Source: Rodentibacter genomosp. 1
Lineage (GTDB): Bacteria > Pseudomonadota > Gammaproteobacteria > Enterobacterales > Pasteurellaceae
NCBI RefSeq assembly: GCF_001999285.1
Contig: NZ_MLHN01000016.1
Coordinates: 34,490 to 98,489, forward strand
Reading direction: 5' to 3'
DNA length: 64,000 nt
Each line of letters begins with the position of its first letter. The stretch's first letter is position 1. Shown here in pieces: positions 57,063 to 64,000 of the stretch. The position numbers and the translations under genes are program-made. The notes beneath the pieces were generated by a model. The model saw nothing but the letters and a program-made list of their open reading frames with translations. It was not told the origin of the DNA and did no database searches.

Positions 57063-57183
57063 TGTAGGGACACACTGCGTGTGTCCACTTATAACATATT
57101 GAAATAATTTGATTTTATAACGGACACATGCAGTGTATCCCTACAAAATAAATACAAATTGAATCTGTGTAAGATAATACTGG
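57063..57183. repeat. Nested-palindrome repeat, copy C (left outer arm missing)
   Basis: The inner arms (57063-57086 and 57122-57145) and centre match copy A in the same orientation. A weak right outer arm follows, ending AAGATAATACTGGG next to the stop of the nitroreductase gene. The left outer arm is missing; the element starts 7 bases after the upstream stop codon. It sits between convergent genes. Confidence 0.78.
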
Positions 57184-57185
57184 GA

Positions 57186-57848
57186 TTATTCTACCCAAGT
57201 GACAATTTCATCCATCGCTTTACGGGATTTCTTTGTAATATCACGGGCTCGGTAGCCAAATGTTGCGGCAACGGATACGCCATATTCATTCGGATCAAAC
57301 AAGCCTTCTTCAGCAAGCGCCTGATTCATTAAGTCATAATGGAAGCCTTCAATCGGGCAGGAATCAATTCCCATCGCCGCCGCACCGGTCAGCATATTGG
57401 CTAGGGCGATGTAAGTTTGTTTACTACACCAGTCGAATAAAGTGCGGTCACTTTCCAACAATTTCATATCGTTTTCTTGCAAGGTTTTATATTTTGCTAA
57501 CGCTTGTTGCTGCTGTTCTTCCGTCAGCCCTTTACGAACCATCACATCAACAAAAAACGGGCTATCATAACGCGCGTTTTTCTTCGCCAGTAAAACCACC
57601 AGATGACTACAATTGTCCAACTGATTCATCATACCCCAGCTAAATGGCTTGATTTTATTTCTTAACGCTTTGTTCTGAATCACTAAGAGTTTCCAGGGCT
57701 CTGATCCCACAGAACTCGGGGAAAGGCGTGCACATTCCAAAATGGCGTGGAAATCTTCGTCACTGATTTTTTTACTCGGATCGTAATAGCGGGTTGAACT
57801 GCGTTGATGAAGAAGCTCGATAACTTCTTGAGCGGTAAGTGTTACCAT
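57186..57848 (-). CDS. NAD(P)H nitroreductase, NfsB-like
   Basis: FMN-dependent oxidoreductase of the nitroreductase superfamily. The ATG at 57848 follows GAGGAAAA and gives 220 residues; an upstream ATG would add eight residues. Family features are the RSSTRYYDPSKKI FMN-binding segment near residues 14-26, ARLSPSSVGSEPWKLLVIQN, and the MGIDSCPIEGF loop that contacts FMN. It resembles a 220-residue H. influenzae nitroreductase as I recall. The physiological substrate is not known. Confidence 0.88.
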   Translation of the reverse strand: MVTLTAQEVIELLHQRSSTRYYDPSKKISDEDFHAILECARLSPSSVGSEPWKLLVIQNKALRNKIKPFSWGMMNQLDNCSHLVVLLAKKNARYDSPFFVDVMVRKGLTEEQQQQALAKYKTLQENDMKLLESDRTLFDWCSKQTYIALANMLTGAAAMGIDSCPIEGFHYDLMNQALAEEGLFDPNEYGVSVAATFGYRARDITKKSRKAMDEIVTWVE

Positions 57849-57872
57849 GATTTTCCTCTTGATTAAAGTCAA

Positions 57873-58212
57873 AAACGGTCACTATTTTACGTTTTTCTTA
57901 TTGAATCTACAAATATAGAAAATGTTACCGGTTTTAGAGCAAGGCTGTTTTTTATATTGCATGGGAGGAAATTAATACTGAGTTGTTTAATTTTTACTCT
58001 GATTCTGAACACATCAATATTCTTTATAGTTTTCTTGATTTGAATCTACCGGAATGATGAGGGCAGGGGAAATAATAGGAATGTGAGATTTCAGTCAGAT
58101 TTTTTGATGATAGGGAGAGAGAACACTATGGGATATTATGGTAACAGAAATCTCAATGCAGAATTCAAGTAATTCTTATAGAGCATTTTTATCGTGCTGA
58201 TAGAGGAATTGA
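57873..58212. other. Gene-free region, possible gene remnant
   Basis: Between the nitroreductase start and the rpsI terminator I see no complete gene. A + strand frame is open for 39 codons (57938-58057) without a start codon and reads like protein (AWEEINTELFNFYSDSEHIN), so it may be a decayed gene. A perfect 9-base inverted repeat (TGAGATTTC at 58084, GAAATCTCA at 58147) is also present. Confidence 0.3.
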
Positions 58213-58245
58213 AAAAATAGAAAAAGGTTGGTAAAACCAACCTTT
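58213..58245 (-). terminator. Intrinsic terminator of rplM-rpsI
   Basis: AAAGGTTGG (58223-58231) pairs with CCAACCTTT (58237-58245) around a five-base loop, with a T run on the minus strand. It lies 59 bases after the rpsI stop. Confidence 0.85.
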
Positions 58246-58303
58246 CTTGAATAAACTCTTGATACATAAGGATAAATATCCGTAAGTATAACGAGTTTCC
58301 GTA

Positions 58304-58696
58304 TTAACGTTTGGAGTATTGTGGACGACGACGTGCTTTGTGTAAACCCACTTTTTTACGTTCAACGCGACGTGCATCGCGAGTAACGAATCCAGCAGCA
58401 CGGAGTGCTGGGCGTAGGGTTTCATCGTATTCCATCAATGCACGGGTAATACCGTGACGGATTGCACCCGCTTGACCTGAAATACCACCACCTTTTACAG
58501 TGATATATAGATCTAATTTGTCTGTTAATTCAACCAATTCTAACGGCTGACGTACTATCATTCGTGAAGTCTCACGACCGAAGTAAACGTCTAATTCACG
58601 TTGGTTGATAGTGATTTTACCACTGCCCGGTTTGATAAATACACGAGCTGAAGAGCTTTTGCGGCGACCTGTGCCGTAGTTTTGATTCTCTGCCAT
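58304..58696 (-). CDS. rpsI: 30S ribosomal protein S9
   Basis: Small-subunit ribosomal protein of 130 residues, as in E. coli. The sequence follows the family closely: [20 protein letters not shown] near the start, [19 protein letters not shown] in the middle, and the basic tail [11 protein letters not shown] that reaches the P-site tRNA. It lies 16 bases after rplM in the usual two-gene operon. Confidence 0.98.
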   Translation of the reverse strand: MAENQNYGTGRRKSSSARVFIKPGSGKITINQRELDVYFGRETSRMIVRQPLELVELTDKLDLYITVKGGGISGQAGAIRHGITRALMEYDETLRPALRAAGFVTRDARRVERKKVGLHKARRRPQYSKR

Positions 58697-58712
58697 ATCC
58701 TAAACCTCGTGA

Positions 58713-59306
<594 letters not shown>

Positions 59307-59405
59307 TTTTTTATACTTATCATTTATAACTTTACTGAATGAGAGATTGACCCCTCTTAATCGTTCAAATAAGTATAAATTATCGCATTTGAGCTGTTTA
59401 TCAGT

Positions 59406-59858
59406 CTAGTCAACGATTCTTAGATGAGACGTTGGTTTAGGCAAAGATTTTTTCTTTGTTGTTTTTGGGGGAACAACGGCTTCAGTGAAATTATTAGGTT
59501 GATCTGTATCTGGTTCTTTATTCAATTCATCATAAATGACTTCCGGCTCAAACATCACGCCATCACCGTTTTCACGTGCGTAAATAGCAAGTGCTGCGCC
59601 CATAGGAATATAAAGTTCTCGTGACACCCCTTTGAAACGCGCATTAAATTGAATGAAGTCATTTGTCAGTTGCAAATTACCCGTGGCACTAGCAGAAAGA
59701 TTAAGTACGATTTGTCCGTCCTGAACATATTCAAGTGGCACATTTACTCCCCAATAAGTGGCATCAACCACTAAATAAGGTGTAAAGTTGTTATCGACTA
59801 GCCAGTCATAATAAGCTCGTAACAAATAGGGGCGCTTTGGTGAAGATTTATATTCCAT
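59406..59858 (-). CDS. sspB: ClpXP adaptor protein SspB
   Basis: Adaptor that delivers SsrA-tagged proteins to the ClpXP protease. It has 150 residues. The folded substrate-binding domain (about 5-110) contains RPYLLRAYYDWLVDNNFTPYLVVDA and the FKGVSRELYIPMGAALAIYARENG strand region. A flexible acidic linker leads to the C-terminal ClpX-binding motif, here LRIVD. Its start codon touches the sspA stop, so the pair is coupled. Confidence 0.95.
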   Translation of the reverse strand: MEYKSSPKRPYLLRAYYDWLVDNNFTPYLVVDATYWGVNVPLEYVQDGQIVLNLSASATGNLQLTNDFIQFNARFKGVSRELYIPMGAALAIYARENGDGVMFEPEVIYDELNKEPDTDQPNNFTEAVVPPKTTKKKSLPKPTSHLRIVD

Positions 59859-60496
59859 TATTTATCATCCATTAAATTTTTAGGTGCTGCTTCCCCAACG
59901 GATTGTAAAAACGAATCACGACTAAATACGCGATCCATGTAACCTTTTAATGCTTTGCTACCCGCTCCGGTAAATTCTACGCCAAACTGTTTTAATTTCC
60001 ACAATAATGGTGCAACATAGCAATCAACCAAACTGAATTCTTCACTCATAAAATAAGGCATTTGTTGGAAGATAGATGAAGTTGCCAATAATTCTTCTTT
60101 TAGCTGTCCAAGTGCTTCCGCTCGTTCAGTTTCATTGCCTTTTTCTGCTTTCATTAAGGTTGGATACCAATCTTGTTCAATACGTAACATTAAAAGACGG
60201 GTTTTACCACGTGCAATGGGGTAAACAGGCATAAGTGGAGGATGAGGAAAACGCTCGTCAAGATACTCCATAATAATACGTGAATTAAATAACACTAAAT
60301 CACGATCGACTAATGTTGGTAAAGAACCATAAGGATTTAATTCCATTAAATCTTCTGTTAATGCCTGTGGATCAACTTCTTCATTTTCATAAGCTACGCC
60401 TTTTTCTGCTAACACAATTTTCACTTGATGGCAGTAAATGTCATCTTTATTTGAGAAAAGTGTCATAACAAAACGTTTACTTGATGCATTGGACAT
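59858..60496 (-). CDS. sspA: Stringent starvation protein A (SspA)
   Basis: GST-fold protein that binds RNA polymerase and affects stress and acid responses. It has 212 residues like E. coli SspA. The thioredoxin-like N-terminal domain has MTLFSNKDDIYCHQVKIVLAEKGV and NPYGSLPTLVDRDLVLFNSRIIMEYLDERFPHPPL. The helical C-terminal domain has FSLVDCYVAPLLWKL. It lacks the catalytic residue of true glutathione transferases. A TCCTCC-complementary ribosome site (GAGGA) precedes the ATG. It forms an operon with sspB. Confidence 0.95.
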   Translation of the reverse strand: MSNASSKRFVMTLFSNKDDIYCHQVKIVLAEKGVAYENEEVDPQALTEDLMELNPYGSLPTLVDRDLVLFNSRIIMEYLDERFPHPPLMPVYPIARGKTRLLMLRIEQDWYPTLMKAEKGNETERAEALGQLKEELLATSSIFQQMPYFMSEEFSLVDCYVAPLLWKLKQFGVEFTGAGSKALKGYMDRVFSRDSFLQSVGEAAPKNLMDDK

Positions 60497-60641
60497 TGAT
60501 TCCTCCGAAGATCCAAATTAAATAATAAGAGTTTTTGAAAGGGTTGGTATTCTACCATAAGCAAGAATGAAAAAGCCAAGGAAAACTTATTTTTGATTTA
60601 TATTCAGTAAGTTAGATACAAAATACTATTTAAATGATATG

Positions 60642-60664
60642 AAAAAACGGAGGAAAAACCTCCG
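60642..60664 (-). terminator. Intrinsic terminator of cysS
   Basis: CGGAGG (60648-60653) and CCTCCG (60659-60664) form a GC-rich stem with a five-base loop, followed by six T on the minus strand. It lies 53 bases after the cysS stop. Confidence 0.85.
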
Positions 60665-60716
60665 CTTTATTCGCTTAAAAAATATCTGATTTAACAATAT
60701 TATTTATCTTTCATCG

Positions 60717-62096
60717 TTATTGTTTACGCCAGCTAGTTCCATTTGGCCGATCTTCTAATATAACTCCCATCGCATTTAATGCATTTCGGGCTTCATCAGC
60801 CGCTCCCCAGTTCTTGGCGGCTCTGGCTTCATTGCGTTGTTGGATCAATGCCTCGATTTTAGCGACTTCATCATCGTTTGAACCTGCCTGTAAAAAGGTT
60901 TCCGGATCTTGTTCCAATAGTCCCAGAATTTGAGCTAATTCTCGTAAACGTGCGGCTAATCCATTGGCTTTTTCCATCGCTTCAGATTTTAATTTATTCA
61001 CTTCACGTGCCATTTCAAATAACACAGAAATGGCATTTGGTGTGTTGAAATCATCATCCATCGCATCACGGAATGCTGCGACAAAATTTTCTCCGCCAAA
61101 AGCGACCGCACTTTGATCTGTTCCCCGCAATGCGGTGTATAACCGTTCCAATGCACCATGGGCTAAATTGAGGTTTTCCTCACTATAATTGAGTTGGCTG
61201 CGATAATGGGCGGATAATAAGAAATAGCGTACTGTTTCCGCATCATAATGATTAAGCACATCACGAATGGTGAAGAAATTGCCAAGAGATTTCGACATTT
61301 TTTCTTTATCCACCATAATCATACCGGAGTGAATCCAATAATTGACGTAATCGCCACCGTGGGCACAGCAAGATTGGGCAATTTCATTTTCATGGTGAGG
61401 GAACATTAAATCAGAGCCACCGCCGTGAATATCAAAATGTTCGCCTAACTGCTTACTGTTCATCGCTGAACATTCAATATGCCAGCCCGGGCGACCGGTA
61501 CCCCAAGGTGATTGCCAACTCGGCTCGTTCTCTTTTGACATCTTCCACAGCACGAAATCCATCGGATTTTTCTTCACGTCAGAGACATCAACCCGTGCGC
61601 CGGCCTGTAATTGTTCTAAATCTTGACGGGATAATTGACCGTATTCTTTGAAGCTTTCCACATCAAACATCACATCGCCGTTTTGAGCCACATAAGCGTG
61701 TCCCCGTTCAATCAATCTTTCAACGATCTCAATAATTTCAGGAATATGATGAGTCGCTCTTGGTTCAAAATCCGGACGTAAAATATTCAAGGCATCAAAA
61801 TCCTTGTACATCTCAGTAACCATACGATCAACTAATTGTTCGCAGCTTTCTTGATTTTCTAATGCTCGCTTAATGATTTTGTCATCTACATCGGTAATAT
61901 TACGTACATAAGTTAAGTTATAACCTAAATAACGTAGATAGCGGGCGATCACATCAAAGGAAACAAACGTTCGTCCATGACCGATATGGCATAGGTCATA
62001 AACCGTGACACCGCACACATACATTCCCACGTTATTTTCGTGAATAGGTTTAAAAATTTCTTTTTCTCGGGTTAGGGTATTGAAGATTTTTAGCAT
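60717..62096 (-). CDS. cysS: Cysteinyl-tRNA synthetase
   Basis: Class I aminoacyl-tRNA synthetase of 459 residues (E. coli 461). The zinc-binding C28 lies in [14 protein letters not shown] at residues 37-40, and KMSKS near residue 267. [12 protein letters not shown] and [15 protein letters not shown] give further zinc ligands. The C-terminal helical anticodon-binding region ends with GTSWRKQ. It diverges from ppiB, with an uptake-signal core between them near 62128. Confidence 0.97.
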   Translation of the reverse strand: MLKIFNTLTREKEIFKPIHENNVGMYVCGVTVYDLCHIGHGRTFVSFDVIARYLRYLGYNLTYVRNITDVDDKIIKRALENQESCEQLVDRMVTEMYKDFDALNILRPDFEPRATHHIPEIIEIVERLIERGHAYVAQNGDVMFDVESFKEYGQLSRQDLEQLQAGARVDVSDVKKNPMDFVLWKMSKENEPSWQSPWGTGRPGWHIECSAMNSKQLGEHFDIHGGGSDLMFPHHENEIAQSCCAHGGDYVNYWIHSGMIMVDKEKMSKSLGNFFTIRDVLNHYDAETVRYFLLSAHYRSQLNYSEENLNLAHGALERLYTALRGTDQSAVAFGGENFVAAFRDAMDDDFNTPNAISVLFEMAREVNKLKSEAMEKANGLAARLRELAQILGLLEQDPETFLQAGSNDDEVAKIEALIQQRNEARAAKNWGAADEARNALNAMGVILEDRPNGTSWRKQ

Positions 62097-62201
62097 TTTT
62101 TTCTCGGATAAAAATTGATATTGAAACTGACCGCACTTTTATAGCACTTATTGGCTATTTATGGAATAATGGCGTCCTTTAAATTTCATAGGGAAATCAA
62201 A

Positions 62202-62711
62202 ATGGTTATTTTACACACAAATTTTGGCGATATTAAACTGGCATTAAATGCAGAAAAAGCACCAATCACAGTAGAAAACTTCTTAACTTATTGTAAAAAT
62301 GGTTTTTATGATAACACAATTTTCCACCGTGTTATTGATGGATTTATGATCCAAGGTGGCGGTATGGAAAGCGGTATGAAAGAGAAAAATACCAATGCGC
62401 CAATCCAAAATGAAGCATCAAATGGATTGAGCAATAAGCGTGGTACGATTGCTATGGCTCGCACTTCCGATCCGCATTCGGCAACAGCACAATTTTTTAT
62501 TAATGTGGCGGATAATACGTTTTTGGATTATCGTTCCAAAGAAATGTTCGGCAAAACTGTGGTGCAAGAATGGGGCTATGCCGTGTTCGGTGAGGTAGTT
62601 GAAGGTATGGACGTCGTGGATAAAATCAAAGGCGTGAAAACCGGCAATAAAGGTTTCCACCAAGACGTGCCGAAAGACGATGTGGTGATTAATTCTGTTA
62701 CTGTAGAATAA
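62202..62711 (+). CDS. ppiB: Cytoplasmic peptidyl-prolyl cis-trans isomerase B (cyclophilin)
   Basis: Cyclophilin-type prolyl isomerase. I choose the ATG at 62202, which gives 169 residues and aligns [11 protein letters not shown] with the E. coli N-terminus; an upstream in-frame ATG would add 17 residues absent from the family. The active-site segments are [32 protein letters not shown] and [18 protein letters not shown]. No signal peptide is present, so it is cytoplasmic. A terminator follows. Confidence 0.95.
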   Translation: MVILHTNFGDIKLALNAEKAPITVENFLTYCKNGFYDNTIFHRVIDGFMIQGGGMESGMKEKNTNAPIQNEASNGLSNKRGTIAMARTSDPHSATAQFFINVADNTFLDYRSKEMFGKTVVQEWGYAVFGEVVEGMDVVDKIKGVKTGNKGFHQDVPKDDVVINSVTVE

Positions 62712-62715
62712 TGAA

Positions 62716-62745
62716 GGAAACCTGAGCTTTGTCTCAGGTTTTCTC
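62716..62745 (+). terminator. Intrinsic terminator of ppiB
   Basis: AAACCTGAG (62718-62726) pairs with CTCAGGTTT (62733-62741) around a six-base loop, followed by a pyrimidine-rich TTCTCC tail, just after the ppiB stop. Confidence 0.78.
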
Positions 62746-62769
62746 CTTTCATTTCAAAGCGGATATATT

Positions 62770-63561
62770 ATGCCTTTTTTCGATACTCATACTCACCTTG
62801 ATTATTTACAGCAATTCACCGGCGAGCCTCTTTCTCAATTAGTGGAAAATGCCAAGCAAGCCGGTGTACAAAAAATTTTGATTGTTGCTGTGCTTGAACG
62901 GGATTTCAAAACAATCCAAAAAATGGCCGCACTTTATCCTGAAAATTTATATTATGGGCTGGGTTTGCACCCACTTTATATTAAAGAACATTCAGAAAAG
63001 GATTTATCCCTGTTGGAACAAGCGTTAGAACAGCGTGATAAAAATGGTACAGCGGTGGCGGAAATTGGTTTGGAACGAGCGATCCCCGATTTATTGACGG
63101 ACGAACTTTGGCAAAAACAATGTCATTTTTTTGAAAGTCAGCTTTATTTAGCGAAACAATTTAATTTACCCGTAAATATTCACAGTCGAAAATCTCATGA
63201 TCAAGTGTTTACCTTTTTAAAACGTATTTCATTGCCTAAATATGGCGTGATACATGGTTTTGCAGGCAGTTACGAACAGGCTAAACGGTTTGTGGATTTG
63301 GGCTATAAAATCGGTGTAGGCGGTACGATTACTTATCAACGGGCGAATAAAACCCGCCAAGCCATTGCAAAATTGCCTTTGGATACCTTGGTGTTGGAAA
63401 CGGATTCCCCCGATATGCCGGTGTTTGGTTTTCAGGGACAGCCAAATCGCCCAGAGCGGATTATTCAGGTATTTCATTCCTTATGTGAGCTAAGGAATGA
63501 GGAATTCGATCAAATAAAAGAGGTTATTTGGTGTAATAGTAATAAATTATTTGGGAGATAA
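62770..63561 (+). CDS. yjjV: TatD-family metallohydrolase YjjV
   Basis: Predicted metal-dependent DNase/hydrolase with a TIM-barrel fold. It has 263 residues. The HxH motif is in DTHTHLD (residues 5-11), a metal-bridging glutamate in AEIGLE, IHSRKSHD in the middle, HGFAGS later, and the aspartate in LETDSPDMP near the C-terminus. It resembles E. coli YjjV more than TatD or YcfH by its FDTHTHLDY start. The substrate is unproven. The gene after it starts 4 bases past its stop codon. Confidence 0.92.
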   Translation: MPFFDTHTHLDYLQQFTGEPLSQLVENAKQAGVQKILIVAVLERDFKTIQKMAALYPENLYYGLGLHPLYIKEHSEKDLSLLEQALEQRDKNGTAVAEIGLERAIPDLLTDELWQKQCHFFESQLYLAKQFNLPVNIHSRKSHDQVFTFLKRISLPKYGVIHGFAGSYEQAKRFVDLGYKIGVGGTITYQRANKTRQAIAKLPLDTLVLETDSPDMPVFGFQGQPNRPERIIQVFHSLCELRNEEFDQIKEVIWCNSNKLFGR

Positions 63562-63565
63562 TAAG

Positions 63566-63916
63566 ATGGGTGTTTTAGGACCGCATGAAGGGAGAGAATT
63601 AGAGTTGATGTTAAATCATCAAAAAGAGATTGCTTTATTTTACACCGATGCTGAGGTGCCGGAGGATTTTTTCCCTTATTTAGAGAATAAGACCTTTGAA
63701 CTAAAAACGATTAATTTAAAAACATCACTGGGTGATTTTTCCTATTACTTAATATACCGACCGGAACATATAGAAAAAGCAGAGGAATTAAGCTCGGTTT
63801 TGTTGAAAAGTTACGATAAGTTTGATCCTGATTTAGAAAGAAAAATCGGGAAATTACTTGGTTATAGTGATGATGATATTGAGTTCTATATAAACCATTG
63901 GTTAAAATCGACATAG
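63566..63916 (+). CDS. Small conserved-looking protein of unknown function
   Basis: I do not recognise this 116-residue acidic protein. It has no signal peptide or membrane segment. It starts MGVLGPHEGRELELML and ends with an acidic stretch and a DDIEFYINHWLKST tail. The ATG at 63566 follows GGGAGATAATAAG, with the ribosome site inside the end of yjjV, so the two are probably co-translated. An upstream start would overlap yjjV by 11 bases. A related gene may exist next to yjjV in H. influenzae, but I cannot confirm it. Confidence 0.75.
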   Translation: MGVLGPHEGRELELMLNHQKEIALFYTDAEVPEDFFPYLENKTFELKTINLKTSLGDFSYYLIYRPEHIEKAEELSSVLLKSYDKFDPDLERKIGKLLGYSDDDIEFYINHWLKST

Positions 63917-63963
63917 GAAAATGTATTATATGTAATAAAATAGTTTCATTGCAGTGTAACGCT

Positions 63964-64000
63964 ATGGAGAAATATCATTTTGTCAGTCAGTCAGTCAGTC
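63964..64000 (+). CDS. mod: Start of a repeat-containing gene, probably phase-variable type III DNA methyltransferase (mod)
   Basis: An ATG at 63964 opens a frame reading MEKYHF, then enters GTCA repeats that encode V-S-Q-S and run to the window edge. In H. influenzae, AGTC-type tetranucleotide repeats lie near the 5' end of the type III methyltransferase gene mod and switch it by slippage, and the switched methylation changes expression of many genes (a phasevarion). Only 12 codons are visible, so the product is inferred from the repeat unit and position. Other repeat-switched genes, such as LPS glycosyltransferases, remain possible. The ribosome site is weak. Confidence 0.6.
   Translation, partial: MEKYHFVSQSVS
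63982..64000 (+). repeat. Tetranucleotide GTCA tract, at least 4.75 units, cut by the window end
   Basis: GTCA repeats without error from 63982 to the last base. The full length is not visible. The unit is not a multiple of three, so changes in copy number shift the frame. Confidence 0.97.

Noticed and set aside
18024..57183. The palindromic repeats as an insertion sequence
   Set aside because: No copy contains a transposase or any open frame of useful length; they are at most non-autonomous.

Overview
The window comes from a member of the Pasteurellaceae in the Haemophilus/Aggregatibacter group. The main evidence is about 40 copies, counted by eye on both strands, of the Haemophilus-type DNA uptake signal core AAGTGCGGT / ACCGCACTT, together with the gene content and gene orders. 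The DNA is AT-rich. A bifunctional glutathione synthase (gshF), a UshA-type nucleotidase and a fhuCDBA operon are present; as far as I recall the H. influenzae reference strain lacks at least the first two, so this is probably a relative and not H. influenzae itself. Species assignment is inference.

Layout. 1-15110 is the division and cell wall (dcw) cluster on the + strand, from the 3' end of ftsI through murE, murF, mraY, murD, ftsW, murG, murC, ddlB, ftsQ, ftsA and ftsZ to lpxC, closed by a hairpin terminator. ushA and pheA follow. 18300-28024 is a minus-strand block: gyrA, a DegP/HtrA protease, gshF, hpt, moeB and moeA, with folE diverging at 28162. 29251-32495 holds a surface lipoprotein gene and a Slam (DUF560) outer-membrane exporter gene, the most interesting protein system here. 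A YdjA-like nitroreductase, sppA, a BASS transporter and the sapABCDF operon follow. 41931-45395 has ycjX and ycjF separated by an opposing DUF535 gene. 45439-51185 is fhuCDBA (minus strand), a ferric hydroxamate uptake operon with a possible Fur site. Then come cls, an RluA-family pseudouridine synthase, a lone eptA-like phosphoethanolamine transferase, xthA, a DUF695/RraB-like gene, an nfsB-like nitroreductase, rplM-rpsI, sspA-sspB, cysS, ppiB, yjjV and a small unknown gene.

The window ends inside a GTCA tetranucleotide tract seven codons into a new reading frame. This looks like the 5' end of a phase-variable type III methyltransferase (mod), the switch of a phasevarion.

Three further points stand out. 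First, there is a dispersed nested-palindrome repeat (one full copy, four degenerate or partial), always at gene 3' ends, whose termini resemble the uptake signal. Second, there are candidate slippage tracts: nine C in the fhuB coding strand, and ten T in the probable promoter of the Slam-partner lipoprotein. Third, the lipoprotein has a coiled coil, a 45-bp tandem Pro-rich repeat and a C-terminal TbpB-like domain, next to its presumed exporter.
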